This document shows, piece after piece, positions 23,037 to 35,570 of a stretch of DNA of 64,000 bases; the first letter of the stretch is position 1; each line of letters begins with the position of its first letter. Made by a program: the position numbers and the translations under genes. This DNA comes from Moheibacter sediminis (GTDB lineage: Bacteria > Bacteroidota > Bacteroidia > Flavobacteriales > Weeksellaceae), in assembly GCF_900176425.1 (NCBI RefSeq), contig NZ_FWXS01000003.1, positions 248,001 to 312,000 of the forward strand, written 5' to 3'. The notes under the pieces are model-generated. The model made no database searches and was not told the DNA's origin. It was given only the letters and a program-made list of their open reading frames with translations.

Positions 23037-26000
23037 ATGAGTAAAAAAGACAACAAAACTCAGGGAAATCAGAGAATCAGTTTTTCTTCGACCAAAGTTC
23101 AATCCGAGTTTCCGGACTTTCTTGACATCCAGATCAAATCTTTTGAAGATTTCTTCCAGTTAGAGACACGTCCAGATCAGAGAGGGAACGAAGGTTTGTA
23201 CAAAACGTTTGCTGAAAACTTTCCGATTACAGACACCAGAAACCAGTTCGTGCTGGAATTTCTTGATTATTTTGTAGATCCGCCGCGTTACACTATTGAC
23301 GAGTGTATCGAAAGAGGGCTGACTTACAGTGTTCCGTTGAAAGCACGTATGAAACTTTTTTGTACAGACCCTGAACACGAAGATTTCGAAACCGTTGTAC
23401 AAGACGTTTATTTGGGGACTATTCCTTATATGACGGCCTCTGGTTCGTTCATCATAAATGGAGCTGAGCGTGTAATCGTTTCTCAGTTGCACCGTTCACC
23501 AGGTGTTTTCTTCGGTCAGTCATACCACGCAAACGGTACTAAATTATATTCATCCAGAATTATTCCTTTCAAAGGATCTTGGATTGAATTTGCTACTGAC
23601 ATCAACAGCGTAATGTATGCTTACATCGATCGTAAGAAAAAATTACCTTTGACGACTTTGCTTCGTGCAATCGGATATGAAAGAGATAAAGAAATCTTGG
23701 AAATTTTCGACTTGGCAGAGGAAATCAAAGTAAGCAAAGCTTCTATCAAAAAAGCAATGGGAAAAAGACTTGCCGCACGTGTTTTGAACACTTGGCATGA
23801 GGATTTCGTAGATGAAGATACAGGAGAAGTTGTTTCTATCGAGCGTAACGAAATTATCCTCGATCGTGAAACAATTATCGAAAAAGAACATTTGGATCAA
23901 ATCGTTGATTCAGGTGTGAAAACAATTCTTGTTCACAAAGAAGATAACAAATCGGCAGATTATGCCATCATCCACAATACACTTCAAAAAGACCCGACCA
24001 ATACGGAGAAAGAAGCTGTGGAATATATTTACAGACAATTACGTAACGCAGAACCACCAGATGAGGAAACGGCAAGAGGAATCATTGACAAATTATTCTT
24101 CTCTGATCAACGTTATTCATTGGGTGAGGTAGGTCGTTACAGGTTAAATAAAAAATTAGGTTTAAACATTTCTGAAGAAACTCAGGTTTTAACCAAAGAA
24201 GACATCATTTCCATCATTAAATATTTGATCGAATTGGTGAATTCAAAAGCTGAGGTTGATGATATCGACCACTTGTCAAACCGTCGTGTAAGAACAGTTG
24301 GTGAACAAATGGCAGCTCAGTTCGGAGTAGGTTTGGCGCGTATGGCAAGAACCATCCGTGAAAGAATGAACGTTCGTGACAATGAGGTGTTTACGCCTAT
24401 TGATTTGATCAATGCAAAAACACTTTCATCTGTTATCAATTCATTCTTCGGAACAAATCAGCTTTCTCAGTTCATGGACCAAACAAATCCACTTTCTGAG
24501 ATTACGCACAAACGTCGTTTGTCAGCCCTAGGACCTGGAGGTCTTTCCCGTGAAAGAGCAGGTTTCGAGGTACGTGACGTTCACTATACACACTACGGAA
24601 GACTTTGTCCGATTGAAACGCCTGAGGGTCCGAACATCGGTTTGATTTCTTCACTTTGTGTATTTGCAAAAGTTAATAATTTAGGTTTCATCGAAACTCC
24701 TTACCGCAATGTAAATGATGGTAAAGTTGATTTGTCACAGGAGCCAATTTATCTTTCTGCTGAAGAAGAAGAAGAAAAAGTAATTGCGCAGGCAAATGCT
24801 CCGATCAACGAAAAAGGAGAATTCATCAACGACAGGGTAACTGCTCGTGAAGACGGTGATTTCCCGGTTGTTGAGCCAAATCAAGTTCAGTTGATGGACG
24901 TTGCTCCCAACCAGATTGCATCTATTTCTGCATCTTTGATTCCTTTCCTGGAACATGATGATGCGAACCGTGCATTGATGGGATCTAACATGATGCGTCA
25001 GGCCGTTCCTTTGTTGAAGCCACAAGCTCCAATCGTAGGTACAGGTCTGGAAAAACAAGTTGCAAAAGATTCTCGTATTTTGATTAATGCAGAAAGAGAA
25101 GGTACTGTAACTTATGTTGATGCGGACAAAGTTTCTATTCAATACGATAGAACTGAAGATGAAGACATGGTAAGTTTCGATTCTCCGGAAAAAACATACA
25201 AATTAACCAAATTCAGAAAAACCAATCAGGGAACTACAATTACTTTGAAACCAATTGTGAAAATTGGAGACAGAGTTTCAAAAGGACAAGTTCTTTGTGA
25301 AGGTTATGCAACTGAAAATGGTGAATTGGCAATCGGTCGTAACTTGGTTGTTGCGTTCATGCCTTGGAAAGGATTTAACTTTGAGGATGCGATTGTGATC
25401 AACGAAAAAGTTGTTCGTGAAGACTGGTTTACATCGATTCATATTGACGAGTATTCATTAGATGTTCGTGATACAAAATTAGGAATGGAGGAATTGACCC
25501 CGGACATTCCAAACGTTTCGGAAGAAGCTACAAAAGATTTGGACGAAAACGGTATGATCCGTATCGGTGCTGAAGTAAAACCTGGCGATATTTTGATCGG
25601 AAAAATCACTCCAAAAGGAGAGTCTGATCCAACGCCGGAAGAAAAATTATTGCGTGCAATCTTTGGTGACAAAGCAGGTGATGTAAAAGATGCTTCATTG
25701 AAAGCTTCTCCATCTTTGAGAGGTGTAGTAATTGACAAAAAATTATTCTCACGAAGCATCAAAGATAAGAGAAGAAGATCTCAGGACAAAGCAATCATCG
25801 ACAGCGTTGAAGGAGAATTTGATACTAAATTTGACGAATTACGTGAAAGATTATTAGACAAATTATTCATTCTTTTAGACGGAAAAACTTCTCAAGGTGT
25901 ATTCAACGACTTGAATGAAGAAGTTATCAAAAAAGGAACGAAATATTCTAAAAAAGCATTGTCAAGTGTTGAAGATTATTTGAACTTAACAGGAGCAGAA

Positions 26001-26870
26001 AGTGTTTGGGTAGTTGACGAAGACAAAAACGACCAAGTAAAAGAATTGCTTCACAATTATAAAATCAAACACAATGATTTGCAAGGTGCATTGAACCGTG
26101 AAAGATTTACTATTTCGGTTGGAGATGAATTACCTGCAGGAATCGTGAAATTGGCTAAAATCTACATCGCTAAAAAACGTAAGTTGAAAGTGGGTGATAA
26201 GATGGCAGGCCGTCACGGTAACAAAGGTATCGTGTCTAGAATCGTTCGTGATGAAGACATGCCTTTCTTAGAAGACGGAACACCGGTTGACATTGTATTG
26301 AATCCACTTGGGGTACCTTCTCGTATGAACATCGGTCAGATTTTCGAAACTGTATTAGGTTGGGCTGGTATGAAATTGGGTGAAACCTATGCAACGCCAA
26401 TTTTTGACGGAGCTAAAATTGAACAAATCAACGAGTTAACTGACAAAGCAGGTGTGCCAAGATTCGGTACAACATACTTGTACGATGGTGGAACAGGAGA
26501 AAGATTTGCGCAGCAAGCAACCGTTGGTGTGATTTACATGTTGAAATTAGGACACATGGTAGATGACAAAATGCACTCGCGCTCTATCGGACCATACTCT
26601 TTGATTACGCAACAGCCTTTGGGTGGGAAAGCACAATTTGGTGGTCAGCGTTTCGGAGAGATGGAGGTTTGGGCACTCGAAGCATTCGGTGCATCTAACA
26701 TCCTTCGTGAAATTTTGACTGTGAAATCAGATGACGTGATTGGTAGAGCTAAAACTTACGAAGCAATCGTAAAAGGTGAGCCGATGCCAGAACCTGGAAT
26801 TCCAGAATCGTTCAACGTATTGTTGCACGAATTACAAGGTCTTGGATTAGACATAACATTGGAAGAATAA
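23037..26870 (+). CDS. rpoB: RNA polymerase subunit beta
   Basis: A 1277-residue beta subunit. Diagnostic pieces include the rifampicin-region segment [40 protein letters not shown], given here only by position near residues 480-520, then [20 protein letters not shown] and [15 protein letters not shown] near the C-terminus (about 1055-1070). The rifampicin-cluster residues look wild type ([16 protein letters not shown]). It is transcribed with rpoC from the promoter at 22751-22782. The length is normal for Bacteroidota. Confidence 0.99.
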   Translation: MSKKDNKTQGNQRISFSSTKVQSEFPDFLDIQIKSFEDFFQLETRPDQRGNEGLYKTFAENFPITDTRNQFVLEFLDYFVDPPRYTIDECIERGLTYSVPLKARMKLFCTDPEHEDFETVVQDVYLGTIPYMTASGSFIINGAERVIVSQLHRSPGVFFGQSYHANGTKLYSSRIIPFKGSWIEFATDINSVMYAYIDRKKKLPLTTLLRAIGYERDKEILEIFDLAEEIKVSKASIKKAMGKRLAARVLNTWHEDFVDEDTGEVVSIERNEIILDRETIIEKEHLDQIVDSGVKTILVHKEDNKSADYAIIHNTLQKDPTNTEKEAVEYIYRQLRNAEPPDEETARGIIDKLFFSDQRYSLGEVGRYRLNKKLGLNISEETQVLTKEDIISIIKYLIELVNSKAEVDDIDHLSNRRVRTVGEQMAAQFGVGLARMARTIRERMNVRDNEVFTPIDLINAKTLSSVINSFFGTNQLSQFMDQTNPLSEITHKRRLSALGPGGLSRERAGFEVRDVHYTHYGRLCPIETPEGPNIGLISSLCVFAKVNNLGFIETPYRNVNDGKVDLSQEPIYLSAEEEEEKVIAQANAPINEKGEFINDRVTAREDGDFPVVEPNQVQLMDVAPNQIASISASLIPFLEHDDANRALMGSNMMRQAVPLLKPQAPIVGTGLEKQVAKDSRILINAEREGTVTYVDADKVSIQYDRTEDEDMVSFDSPEKTYKLTKFRKTNQGTTITLKPIVKIGDRVSKGQVLCEGYATENGELAIGRNLVVAFMPWKGFNFEDAIVINEKVVREDWFTSIHIDEYSLDVRDTKLGMEELTPDIPNVSEEATKDLDENGMIRIGAEVKPGDILIGKITPKGESDPTPEEKLLRAIFGDKAGDVKDASLKASPSLRGVVIDKKLFSRSIKDKRRRSQDKAIIDSVEGEFDTKFDELRERLLDKLFILLDGKTSQGVFNDLNEEVIKKGTKYSKKALSSVEDYLNLTGAESVWVVDEDKNDQVKELLHNYKIKHNDLQGALNRERFTISVGDELPAGIVKLAKIYIAKKRKLKVGDKMAGRHGNKGIVSRIVRDEDMPFLEDGTPVDIVLNPLGVPSRMNIGQIFETVLGWAGMKLGETYATPIFDGAKIEQINELTDKAGVPRFGTTYLYDGGTGERFAQQATVGVIYMLKLGHMVDDKMHSRSIGPYSLITQQPLGGKAQFGGQRFGEMEVWALEAFGASNILREILTVKSDDVIGRAKTYEAIVKGEPMPEPGIPESFNVLLHELQGLGLDITLEE

Positions 26871-26884
26871 ATTCTTACTTTTCG

Positions 26885-26920
26885 TGTCATTCTTAACGAG
26901 TGAAACGGAGTAAAGAATCT
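26885..26920 (+). repeat. Dispersed-repeat copy between rpoB and rpoC
   Basis: The sequence starts TGTCATTCTTAACGAGTGAA and ends GTAAAGAATCT. This is the TGTCATTC...GAATCT pattern also seen at 22690 and 60319, here placed inside the rpoBC operon. Confidence 0.5.
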
Positions 26921-26965
26921 AAATTCAACCATTATTAAATTTATAATTGATTAGAAAAAATCATT

Positions 26966-29900
26966 ATGTCAACAAAAAACAAAACAAGTAAATTTACAAA
27001 AATCCGTATCGGGTTAGCATCTCCCGAATCTATTTTACAAGATTCAAGAGGAGAAGTTCTAAAACCTGAAACGATTAACTATAGAACACACAAACCTGAA
27101 CGTGACGGTTTGTTTTGTGAGAGAATTTTCGGACCTGTAAAAGATTACGAATGTGCCTGTGGTAAATACAAAAGAATCCGATACAAAGGAATAGTTTGTG
27201 ACCGCTGTGGTGTAGAAGTTACAGAAAAGAAAGTTCGTCGTGAGCGCATTGGACACATCAATTTGGTGGTTCCGGTTGCACACATTTGGTACTTCCGTTC
27301 ATTGCCAAACAAAATTGGTTATGTATTGGGATTGCCATCGAAAAAATTGGATATGATTATCTATTACGAAAGATACATCGTTATCCAAGCCGGTATTGCT
27401 AAAGCTCCTGAAGGTGGAGAATTGGCAAGATTGGAATTCTTGACAGAAGAAGAATACCTTGATATTTTAGAAACACTTCCTTCTGACAACCAGTATTTGG
27501 AAGACACCGACCCTAACAAATTCATCGCGAAAATGGGAGCGGAAGCATTAGAAGATTTGTTGAGAAGAACAGATTTAGATGCTTTGTCTTACGAATTGCG
27601 TCACAAAGCGCACCACGAAACTTCGAAACAAAGAAGAACCGAGGCGTTGAAAAGATTGCAGGTTGTGGAATCACTTCGTGAATCTAACATCGACCACGTA
27701 AACCGTCCGGAATGGATGATCATGCGTGTCGTTCCTGTAATTCCACCAGAATTGAGACCATTGGTGCCGCTAGATGGTGGACGTTTCGCAACTTCGGATT
27801 TGAATGACCTTTACCGTCGTGTGATTATCCGTAACAACCGTTTGAAAAGATTGATGGAAATCAAAGCGCCGGAAGTAATCTTGCGTAATGAAAAACGCAT
27901 GTTGCAGGAATCTGTCGATTCATTATTTGACAACACAAGAAAAGCTTCTGCGGTAAAAGCAGATGGAAACCGTCCGTTGAAATCTCTTTCTGATTCATTG
28001 AAAGGTAAGCAAGGTCGTTTCCGTCAGAACTTACTTGGAAAACGTGTGGATTATTCTGCTCGTTCGGTAATTGTCGTAGGGCCAAGCTTGAAATTATACG
28101 AGTGTGGATTGCCAAAAGACATGGCAGCTGAATTGTACAAACCATTCATCGTTCGTAAATTGATCGAAAGAGGAATAGTAAAAACAGTTAAATCTGCAAA
28201 GAAAATCATCGATAGAAAAGAGCCTGTTGTTTGGGATATCTTGGAAAATGTATTGAAAGGACACCCGGTTTTATTGAACCGTGCTCCAACTTTGCACCGT
28301 TTAGGAATCCAGGCATTCCAGCCAAAATTGATTGAAGGTAAAGCAATCCAATTGCACCCATTGGTGTGTACTGCATTCAACGCCGATTTTGACGGTGACC
28401 AGATGGCGGTTCACTTACCATTAGGGCCGGAAGCGATTTTGGAAGCGCAGTTATTGATGTTGGCTTCTCAAAACGTATTGAACCCTGCAAATGGTTCACC
28501 GATTACGGTACCTTCTCAGGACATGGTTTTGGGTCTTTATTACATGACCAAAGCTTCGAAACAAGGAAAAGGACACGGAATTACGTTCTATTCTCCGGAA
28601 GAAGTGGAAATTGCTTACAATGAAAAAAGTGTTGAATTAAATGCTCAGATCAAAGTAAAAACTACAGTTCGTGAAGGTGAAGAATTAGTTCAAAAAATAA
28701 TTGAAACTACAGTTGGTAGAGTTTTGTTCAACCAAATCGTACCAAAAGAAGTTGGATATGTAAATGAAGTTCTTACAAAGAAATCTTTGAGGACTATTAT
28801 TAATAATATCTTGAAAATCACTGACTTCCCTACAACTGCAGCTTTCCTTGATGAAATGAAAGATCTTGGATTTAAAAATGCATTTGAAGGTGGATTGTCA
28901 TTCAGTTTAGGTGATATTTTGATTCCGGATCAGAAAAAAGATTTGATTGATGATGCGATTAATCAAGTTGAAAATATCAAGGTAAACTACAACATGGGAT
29001 TGATCACCAATAACGAACGTTACAATCAGGTAATCGACGTTTGGACCAATACCAACGCGACTTTGACTGAAATCGTAATGAAACGTATGATAGAAGACAA
29101 AGACGGATTTAACTCAGTTTACATGATGCTTGATTCTGGGGCGCGTGGTTCGAAAGAGCAGATTCGTCAGTTGTCAGGTATGCGTGGATTGATGGCGAAA
29201 CCGCAGAAAGCAGGTTCGTCAGGAGGGGAGATCATCGAAAATCCGATTGTATCAAACTTCCGTGAAGGTCTTTCTATCTTGGAGTACTTTATTTCAACGC
29301 ACGGTGCACGTAAAGGTTTGGCAGATACCGCTTTGAAAACGGCGGATGCGGGTTACTTAACTCGTCGTTTGGTTGACGTTGCGCAAGACGTAATCGTGAT
29401 GGAAGAAGATTGTGCTACTTTGAGAGGAACACAAGTTGCAGCATTGAAGAAAAACGAAGAAATCGTTGAATCTCTTGCATCTAGAATTTTAGGTAGAACT
29501 TCGTTACACGATGTTTACAATATGGATACGGGAGAGAAATTAATTTCTGCCGATCAAATTATCAAAGAAGAAGCTGCAGATGCTATCCAAGCTGCCGGAA
29601 TCGAAATCGTAGAAGTTCGTTCTCCATTGACTTGTGAAGCTAAAACAGGTATCTGTGCAGCATGTTACGGTCGTAACCTTGCAACCGGAAAACCGGTTCA
29701 GAAAGGTGAAGCTGTTGGTGTTGTTGCCGCTCAGTCAATTGGTGAGCCGGGTACGCAGTTGACACTTCGTACGTTCCACGTTGGAGGAACTGCAGGTAAC
29801 GTTTCTGAACAGTCTTCATTACTTGCAAAAGCAAACGGACGTGTAGATTTCGACGATTTGAGAACTGTAAAAAGTGAAGATGAATCAGGAAATATAGCTG

Positions 29901-31225
29901 ACGTTGTAGTTTCTCGTTCAACTGAGATGAAATTAATCGATGCGGACGGAAACGTTCGTATGACCAATAACATCGCGTATGGTTCGATTTTGAGAGTTCA
30001 GGATGGTGCAACAGTTTCAAAAGGAGATGTCATCTCTAGCTGGGATCCATATAACGGGGTAATCATTGCTGAATCTGCCGGTAAGGTTGAATATGAAAAT
30101 ATTGAACAAGGTTCAACTTTCCAATTGGAAATTGACGAACAAACCGGATTCCAGGAGAAAGTAATTTCTGAATCTCGTAACAAAAAATTGATTCCTACCC
30201 TGAAAGTAATTATTTCAGGAGAAGAAGAAAAGAATTATAACCTTCCGGTTGGTGCCCACTTGATTGTAAATGATGGTGAGAAAATTAAAGCCGGTAAAAT
30301 TTTGGTGAAAATTCCTCGTCGCTCTGCAAAATCAGGAGATATTACAGGAGGTTTACCGCGTGTTACCGAGTTGTTCGAAGCACGTAACCCTTCCAATCCT
30401 GCAGTTGTTGCTGAGATTGACGGTGTGGTTTCTTTCGGTAAAATCAAACGTGGTAACCGTGAAATCATGGTGGAGTCAAAAACAGGAGAAAAATCTACTT
30501 ATTTGGTTAAATTATCTAACCAGATTTTGGTTCAGGAAAATGACTTTATCCGCGCCGGTTTCCCATTGTCAGAAGGGGCAACTACTCCGGAAGATATCTT
30601 GAGAATCAAAGGGCCAACTGCCGTTCAGGAATATTTGGTTAATGAAATTCAGGAGGTTTACCGTTTGCAAGGGGTAAAAATCGATGACAAACACTTTGAA
30701 ATTATCGTTCGTCAGATGATGCGTAAAGTTAGAATCGTTGATTCTGGTGATACAAGATTCTTGGAAGACAGCTTGGAACACAAAGATGATTTCTTGGAAG
30801 AAAACGACAGAATTTTCGGAATGAAAGTCGTGGAAGATTCTGGAGACAGCACCGAATTGAATCCGGGACAAATCATTTCTTCAAGAGAATTACGCGATGA
30901 AAATTCTAAATTGAAACGTGAAGATAAAAACCTTGTTTCTGCAAGAGATGCTATGCCTGCAACGGCTCAGCCAATTTTACAAGGTATCACAAGAGCTTCA
31001 CTTCAAACGAAATCATTCATGTCAGCGGCATCTTTCCAGGAAACAACAAAAGTATTGAACGAAGCTGCTGTTGCCGGGAAAAGAGACGACTTAAACGGTT
31101 TGAAAGAAAACGTTATCGTTGGTCACTTAATCCCTGCAGGAACAGGATTGAAAGAATACCAAAGCATCATCGTGGGTTCTAATAAAGAATATGAAGAATT
31201 GGTAAATGCTAAATCAGTACTATAA
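26966..31225 (+). CDS. rpoC: RNA polymerase subunit beta prime
   Basis: A 1419-residue beta-prime subunit that carries the catalytic Mg site NADFDGDQM (472-480) and the N-terminal zinc ribbon (C63, C65, C78, C81 in CACGKYK...CDRCG). The second zinc site appears in [19 protein letters not shown]. The trigger loop [11 protein letters not shown]... region and bridge helix are intact. Its stop overlaps the next ATG by one base (TAATG), coupling it to DUF3467. The 95-base gap to rpoB holds a dispersed repeat. Confidence 0.99.
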   Translation: MSTKNKTSKFTKIRIGLASPESILQDSRGEVLKPETINYRTHKPERDGLFCERIFGPVKDYECACGKYKRIRYKGIVCDRCGVEVTEKKVRRERIGHINLVVPVAHIWYFRSLPNKIGYVLGLPSKKLDMIIYYERYIVIQAGIAKAPEGGELARLEFLTEEEYLDILETLPSDNQYLEDTDPNKFIAKMGAEALEDLLRRTDLDALSYELRHKAHHETSKQRRTEALKRLQVVESLRESNIDHVNRPEWMIMRVVPVIPPELRPLVPLDGGRFATSDLNDLYRRVIIRNNRLKRLMEIKAPEVILRNEKRMLQESVDSLFDNTRKASAVKADGNRPLKSLSDSLKGKQGRFRQNLLGKRVDYSARSVIVVGPSLKLYECGLPKDMAAELYKPFIVRKLIERGIVKTVKSAKKIIDRKEPVVWDILENVLKGHPVLLNRAPTLHRLGIQAFQPKLIEGKAIQLHPLVCTAFNADFDGDQMAVHLPLGPEAILEAQLLMLASQNVLNPANGSPITVPSQDMVLGLYYMTKASKQGKGHGITFYSPEEVEIAYNEKSVELNAQIKVKTTVREGEELVQKIIETTVGRVLFNQIVPKEVGYVNEVLTKKSLRTIINNILKITDFPTTAAFLDEMKDLGFKNAFEGGLSFSLGDILIPDQKKDLIDDAINQVENIKVNYNMGLITNNERYNQVIDVWTNTNATLTEIVMKRMIEDKDGFNSVYMMLDSGARGSKEQIRQLSGMRGLMAKPQKAGSSGGEIIENPIVSNFREGLSILEYFISTHGARKGLADTALKTADAGYLTRRLVDVAQDVIVMEEDCATLRGTQVAALKKNEEIVESLASRILGRTSLHDVYNMDTGEKLISADQIIKEEAADAIQAAGIEIVEVRSPLTCEAKTGICAACYGRNLATGKPVQKGEAVGVVAAQSIGEPGTQLTLRTFHVGGTAGNVSEQSSLLAKANGRVDFDDLRTVKSEDESGNIADVVVSRSTEMKLIDADGNVRMTNNIAYGSILRVQDGATVSKGDVISSWDPYNGVIIAESAGKVEYENIEQGSTFQLEIDEQTGFQEKVISESRNKKLIPTLKVIISGEEEKNYNLPVGAHLIVNDGEKIKAGKILVKIPRRSAKSGDITGGLPRVTELFEARNPSNPAVVAEIDGVVSFGKIKRGNREIMVESKTGEKSTYLVKLSNQILVQENDFIRAGFPLSEGATTPEDILRIKGPTAVQEYLVNEIQEVYRLQGVKIDDKHFEIIVRQMMRKVRIVDSGDTRFLEDSLEHKDDFLEENDRIFGMKVVEDSGDSTELNPGQIISSRELRDENSKLKREDKNLVSARDAMPATAQPILQGITRASLQTKSFMSAASFQETTKVLNEAAVAGKRDDLNGLKENVIVGHLIPAGTGLKEYQSIIVGSNKEYEELVNAKSVL

Positions 31226-31530
31226 TGAGCGAAGAAAAAAAACAAAACATAGACATCGAAATCAATGATCAGGTATCAGACGGAATTTATTCAAACCTGG
31301 CAGTGATCAATCATTCACCTACCGAATTTGTGGTAGATTTCATTCAGATGATGCCCGGCGTTCCAAAAGCGAGAGTGAAGTCAAGAATTATCCTGACACC
31401 TCAGCACGCGAAACGTTTGGTCAATGCACTGGCTGAAAATGTTCGCCGATATGAAGCTCAATTCGGTGAAGTAAAAGAGCAGCAATCAACCGCGATGCCA
31501 TTTAATTTTGGCCCTCCGGGAGAAGCATAA
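31225..31530 (+). CDS. DUF3467 family protein
   Basis: A 101-residue protein that almost always follows rpoC in Bacteroidota. It contains GIYSNLAVINHSPTEFVVDF and MPGVPKARVKSRIILTPQHA, the core of DUF3467. The function is unknown; the tight linkage to rpoBC (1-base overlap) suggests a link to transcription. It is followed by a terminator. Confidence 0.92.
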   Translation: MSEEKKQNIDIEINDQVSDGIYSNLAVINHSPTEFVVDFIQMMPGVPKARVKSRIILTPQHAKRLVNALAENVRRYEAQFGEVKEQQSTAMPFNFGPPGEA

Positions 31531-31538
31531 ATTTTCTA

Positions 31539-31567
31539 AAAACCTCGTCGAAAGACGGGGTTTTTTT
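31539..31567 (+). terminator. Terminator of rpoB-rpoC-DUF3467
   Basis: AACCTCGTC (31541-31549) pairs with GACGGGGTT (31554-31562) around a GAAA tetraloop, one T-G pair, with flanking A- and T-tracts. Confidence 0.9.
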
Positions 31568-31608
31568 ATGGTTTAATTTTAAGTATATTAGTTTTAATTT
31601 TAATAATA

Positions 31609-32487
31609 ATGAAAAATCTTTTATTCCTTTTTTTCATAATGTTTCACATCTGCGTCAATTCGCAGAGCTATACACCTTTGCTAGATAATCGAAATGAGTG
31701 GAATCTGATAAGTTGTTACTTAGGGGATTGTTTCAAAGATGTATATTATACTGATGGTGATACGATTGTAAATGCTCAAAATCACAAAATCCTCGATGGT
31801 TACCATTATATTTCAAGAACTTTTCTTTTGCGGGAAAATGTTTCTGAAAAAAAGGTTTATCTGACCACAACAATTGATGGGAATATTAGAGAATATTTGA
31901 TGTATGATTTTAACTTAGAAGAAGGAGATTCAATTAATTTAGAAAATCCAATCACACCCTTTCCCCCAGAAGGCGGATATTTTCGCCTTGATTCAATTAG
32001 AATTAATCCAATTACTCAGAGCGAAACAGGTAAGTTTTTTTATTTTTCTCCTACAATTTCAAATACTGAAAGTCAGGGATACTATCCGATTTGGGTAGAA
32101 GGAATGGGGTCGCTTTCGATAATCAATGCACCGGGCGGTAATCCGGATTATGATGGGGTAGGTAAAGTTAGCTGTTTCTTTAAAAATGAAAATTTATTTT
32201 ATTTCGATGATGAAATGACTGATCAGTGTACTTCTACAATGTCAATAAAATCAGAAGATTTTTCAGGTTTTAAATTTACAGTTCATAATTCTAAAGGAAT
32301 TCTAAAAGGGACAACACCTATAGATAAAATTGAAATTTATGATTTATCAGGAAAAAAACATCTTTCAAAATTTGTATCAAAAAAAGATTTTTTAGAATTT
32401 GATTTAAGAGGATTGAGCAAAGGAATTTATGTATTGCAGATTCATGAACCTAAAAAAATAACTAAGATTTCATTTATTATGAAATAA
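31609..32487 (+). CDS. T9SS type A sorting domain-containing protein
   Basis: A 292-residue secreted protein with a signal peptide (MKNLLFLFFIMFHICVNSQ) and a C-terminal type IX secretion sorting domain: KIEIYDLSGKKHLSK, then FDLRGLSKGIYVLQIH and a final KITKISFIMK. The middle part (YTDGDTIVNAQNHKILDGY) resembles other flavobacterial small cargo proteins of unknown function. It should be exported through the outer membrane and anchored or released. Confidence 0.88.
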   Translation: MKNLLFLFFIMFHICVNSQSYTPLLDNRNEWNLISCYLGDCFKDVYYTDGDTIVNAQNHKILDGYHYISRTFLLRENVSEKKVYLTTTIDGNIREYLMYDFNLEEGDSINLENPITPFPPEGGYFRLDSIRINPITQSETGKFFYFSPTISNTESQGYYPIWVEGMGSLSIINAPGGNPDYDGVGKVSCFFKNENLFYFDDEMTDQCTSTMSIKSEDFSGFKFTVHNSKGILKGTTPIDKIEIYDLSGKKHLSKFVSKKDFLEFDLRGLSKGIYVLQIHEPKKITKISFIMK

Positions 32488-32560
32488 TTAATCCATACCT
32501 CAATAAAAGTATAAGAAACATATATGCTTAGATTGAATTATAACTTTCCTAAAAATTAAG

Positions 32561-32568
32561 TAAATTTG
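32561..32568 (+). promoter_or_regulatory. -7 element of the E2 gene
   Basis: TAAATTTG at 32561-32568, then GCCACTC; no clear -33 at 17-23 bases. The ATG lies at 32591. Confidence 0.5.
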
Positions 32569-32590
32569 CCACTCAAAACAAATAAAAGCT

Positions 32591-33898
32591 ATGTCAGATT
32601 ATAAATTGATTTTGCCTGCAATGGGTGAGGGCGTGATGGAAGCCACAGTAATCAGTTGGTTAAAAAAAGTAGGCGATCCGATTGCTGAAGACGAATCAGT
32701 AGTAGAAATTGCAACTGATAAGGTGGATTCAGATGTTCCGTCTCCTGTAGCCGGTGTTTTGAAGGAGATTTTGATCGATGTAGATGGCGTTGCAAAAATT
32801 GGTGAGCCGATTGCTATACTCGAAATAGAAGGAGGTACAGCTTCAACTCAAAGTTCCGAACCTTCTCAGGCTTCTTCTCCTCAATCTGAGCAAGCTGTTG
32901 TTGCAGAACTAGAAAAAACATTGACTCAAAATACAGAGAACTTTGATGCTTCAACTTCCGATAAATTTTATTCACCTTTGGTAAAGTCCATCGCACAAGC
33001 AGAAAATATATCTGTTTCTGAATTGGATCAAATAAAAGGTTCAGGAAAAGAAGGCAGAGTTACTAAGGAAGATTTGCTGAAATTTGTGGAAGATAAGAAG
33101 TCAGGAAAAGCTTCTGCTCCTGCTCAGGCTTCAACAACCGTTCAAGTTCAGGCTCCAACTTCAACTGCGCAGCCTCAGGTTATTTCAGGTGGTGATGAAA
33201 TCATCGAAATGGACAGAATGCGTAAGATGATAGCACAAAACATGGTGGCAAGCAAACAAACAGCTCCTCACGTTACTTCATTCATCGAAGCTGATGTGAC
33301 AAATATTGTTCTTTGGAGAGAGAAAAACAAGGATGAATTTCAAAAGAAAAATGGTGAGAAAATTACTTTTATGCCGATTTTCATTGAAGCCATCGCAAAA
33401 GCAATTAAAGATTTCCCAATGATCAATGTTTCGGTCAACGGAGACCAAATCATCAAAAAGAAAAATATAAATATAGGTATGGCGGCAGCTTTACCAACAG
33501 GAAATTTAATTGTTCCTGTAATAAAAAATGCAGATCAATACAGTTTGGCCGGACTAGCAAAACAAGTCAATGATTTGGCCAATCGCTCACGTCAAAATAA
33601 ATTGAAACCAGATGAAATTCAAGGTGGAACTTATACGATTACCAATATCGGAAGTTTCGGAAATACATTGGGAACACCAATCATTCCACAACCGCAAGTT
33701 GCAATTTTAGCTGTAGGAGCGATCATCAAAAAACCGGCGGTGATTGAAACGCCGCAAGGTGATGTGATTGCCATCCGTCACAAAATGTATCTGTCTCATG
33801 CTTATGACCACCGTGTTGTGGATGGTGCTTTGGGAGGAATGTTTGTGCAGCGGGTGGCTCAGTATTTGGAAGCATTTGATTTGAATACTTCGTTTTAA
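32591..33898 (+). CDS. 2-oxo acid dehydrogenase E2 (dihydrolipoamide acyltransferase)
   Basis: A 435-residue E2 core protein. The N-terminal lipoyl domain carries the lipoylated K44 (EIATDKVDSDV). A flexible Ala/Ser/Gln linker follows, then a peripheral-subunit-binding domain (YSPLVKSIAQAENISVSELD...GRVTKEDLLKFV, about 128-168). Last is the catalytic CoA-acyltransferase domain with active-site H407 in AYDHRVVDGALGG. It passes acyl groups to CoA in a mitochondrial-type oxo acid dehydrogenase complex. E1 and E3 are not adjacent, so whether the substrate is pyruvate, a branched-chain keto acid or another cannot be fixed; the single lipoyl domain favours branched-chain or general use. Confidence 0.93.
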   Translation: MSDYKLILPAMGEGVMEATVISWLKKVGDPIAEDESVVEIATDKVDSDVPSPVAGVLKEILIDVDGVAKIGEPIAILEIEGGTASTQSSEPSQASSPQSEQAVVAELEKTLTQNTENFDASTSDKFYSPLVKSIAQAENISVSELDQIKGSGKEGRVTKEDLLKFVEDKKSGKASAPAQASTTVQVQAPTSTAQPQVISGGDEIIEMDRMRKMIAQNMVASKQTAPHVTSFIEADVTNIVLWREKNKDEFQKKNGEKITFMPIFIEAIAKAIKDFPMINVSVNGDQIIKKKNINIGMAAALPTGNLIVPVIKNADQYSLAGLAKQVNDLANRSRQNKLKPDEIQGGTYTITNIGSFGNTLGTPIIPQPQVAILAVGAIIKKPAVIETPQGDVIAIRHKMYLSHAYDHRVVDGALGGMFVQRVAQYLEAFDLNTSF

Positions 33899-33931
33899 AT
33901 AAAAAAAACCACTCTCAAAGAGTGGTTTTTT
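33899..33931. terminator. Bidirectional terminator between convergent genes
   Basis: AACCACTCT (33906-33914) pairs with AGAGTGGTT (33918-33926), flanked by A7 on the left and T7 on the right, so it can stop transcripts from both the E2 gene and the minus-strand T9SS gene. Confidence 0.88.
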
Positions 33932-33953
33932 TGTTAAAATAGCTTTGTTAGAG

Positions 33954-35558
33954 TTATTGTTTGATAAATTTCATGGTAGTTTTCTTACCTTGATTTTCAA
34001 CAGAAATTACATAAATTCCTTTGGCTAAATTAGAAACATTAACTTTGTTATCAGTTAATTTTGATTTAAGAACCAAGCTTCCTGTCAAATGAAATATTTC
34101 AACATTTGATCCATTTAATGATTTTCCTTGAACGTAAAGAATATCTTTTACAGGATTTGGATAGATGGAGATTTTCTCTGCCGCTGTATCGTTTACACCC
34201 AAGATACTTTCGCCTTCCACTATAACTAAGGTGGAATTGATTTCCGGATTTTCAATAGTATCTACAATTCCTGAAGGCCATCGAACAATTACCTTGTCAA
34301 TTTCGGCATCGGTACCAATTCCAAAATGAGTGTTAAGCGTACTCATAAATGAGAAACCTTCACCGCTTCGTACGTCTCGGATTTGCATTCCCAACTCACT
34401 ATAAAGTTCAACACGGGCACCGATACCATTTAAATTACTTTCAGTACCGATTGTATTTATTTTAAGCCAATTGTTAGAATTTCCACTATTGTAATAAACC
34501 CAACCAAAAGCATAAGCGTCTAAAAACCCATCATTGTTCAAATCCCCAATTGAAGCATCGGAGAAAGGTGCATTGATTGGCGTAAAAGTCATATCACCAT
34601 TATTGATGAAAATTTTATTACCGTTTCCTGCGATGTCCAAATATCCATCATTGTTGAAATCATAAGTAAAATGTTCTCTGCTTGTGCCATTATAAATATC
34701 GAAGCCCGAACCTGCTGTGACATTTGTAAAAGTTCCATCACCATTATTTACCATCAATTCATGACTTCCTTGTCCACCCATTTGAGCATTTTTTCCGTTG
34801 AAAACATCCATCCATCCATCATTATTAAAATCACCCCAAGCAGAAGACCATTGTTCTGAAGTGCTATCCAAATTTGCTTCTCCGGCAACATTGGTAAATG
34901 TTCCATTACCATTGTTTCTATACAATTCGTTTCTTCTTCTTTCTTCCTCACCTCCGCATTTTGCAATATATAAATCTTGCTTACCATCGTTATTATAATC
35001 AATCCAAATTGAACCATAATGTCCACCTGAAGGATAATCTCCTAAACCTCCTTGATGGAATACGGGTGAATTATTTTCATTTGTATAATAAACACTTGGT
35101 TCGGTATCGTGACATACATAAGCATCAAGATTACCATCGTTGTCAATGTCAATGAAGTTAGAACGTTGAGCAAATACATATTGGTTGCCAGCATGAGTAC
35201 TGTAGGAAACATTCATACCATTGACCTGCGTAAGCATAAAGGTAACTCCTTGAGAAGAACCGTATAACAAATCATTATATCCGTCTCCATTAAAATCTCC
35301 TGCAGCTAAAGACCAACCCGGAAGATATAACACATTACTTGTCGGGAAGTTTTGAGAAGTAAAAGTACCGTCCTCATTTTGGAATAGTACATGAATCTTG
35401 TTGCTGGAAACACTTACAATATCATCCAAAAAATCTCCGTTCATATCTACGACACACATTTTATAAGTCCCGTCAGCAGGAACATTTTGTGAAGTAAATG
35501 TAATTTGTCCATTTAAACTAAATGAAGCAAACATTAATAGTAAATAAAAGTTTTTCAT
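33954..35558 (-). CDS. FG-GAP/ASPIC repeat protein with T9SS sorting domain
   Basis: A 534-residue secreted protein. After the signal peptide (MKNFYLLLMFASFSLNGQ) come several FG-GAP/VCBS repeats with Ca-binding-type loops such as DFNGDGYNDL, DYNNDGKQDLY and DFNNDGWMDVF. An ASPIC/UnbV domain follows (NGIGARVELYSELGMQIRDV, VIVRWPSGIVDTI, about 385-450). The T9SS type A sorting domain is at the end (ISIYPNPVKDILYVQG, LAKGIYVISVENQ). It should be a surface beta-propeller protein. It lies 12 bases after the diheme cytochrome gene and is probably in one transcript with it. Confidence 0.9.
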   Translation of the reverse strand: MKNFYLLLMFASFSLNGQITFTSQNVPADGTYKMCVVDMNGDFLDDIVSVSSNKIHVLFQNEDGTFTSQNFPTSNVLYLPGWSLAAGDFNGDGYNDLLYGSSQGVTFMLTQVNGMNVSYSTHAGNQYVFAQRSNFIDIDNDGNLDAYVCHDTEPSVYYTNENNSPVFHQGGLGDYPSGGHYGSIWIDYNNDGKQDLYIAKCGGEEERRRNELYRNNGNGTFTNVAGEANLDSTSEQWSSAWGDFNNDGWMDVFNGKNAQMGGQGSHELMVNNGDGTFTNVTAGSGFDIYNGTSREHFTYDFNNDGYLDIAGNGNKIFINNGDMTFTPINAPFSDASIGDLNNDGFLDAYAFGWVYYNSGNSNNWLKINTIGTESNLNGIGARVELYSELGMQIRDVRSGEGFSFMSTLNTHFGIGTDAEIDKVIVRWPSGIVDTIENPEINSTLVIVEGESILGVNDTAAEKISIYPNPVKDILYVQGKSLNGSNVEIFHLTGSLVLKSKLTDNKVNVSNLAKGIYVISVENQGKKTTMKFIKQ

Positions 35559-35570
35559 ATATGTTAATTA

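Noticed and set aside
23160-30871. Many minus-strand open frames inside rpoB and rpoC
   Set aside because: They are shadows of long conserved genes, without family features, promoters or starts.
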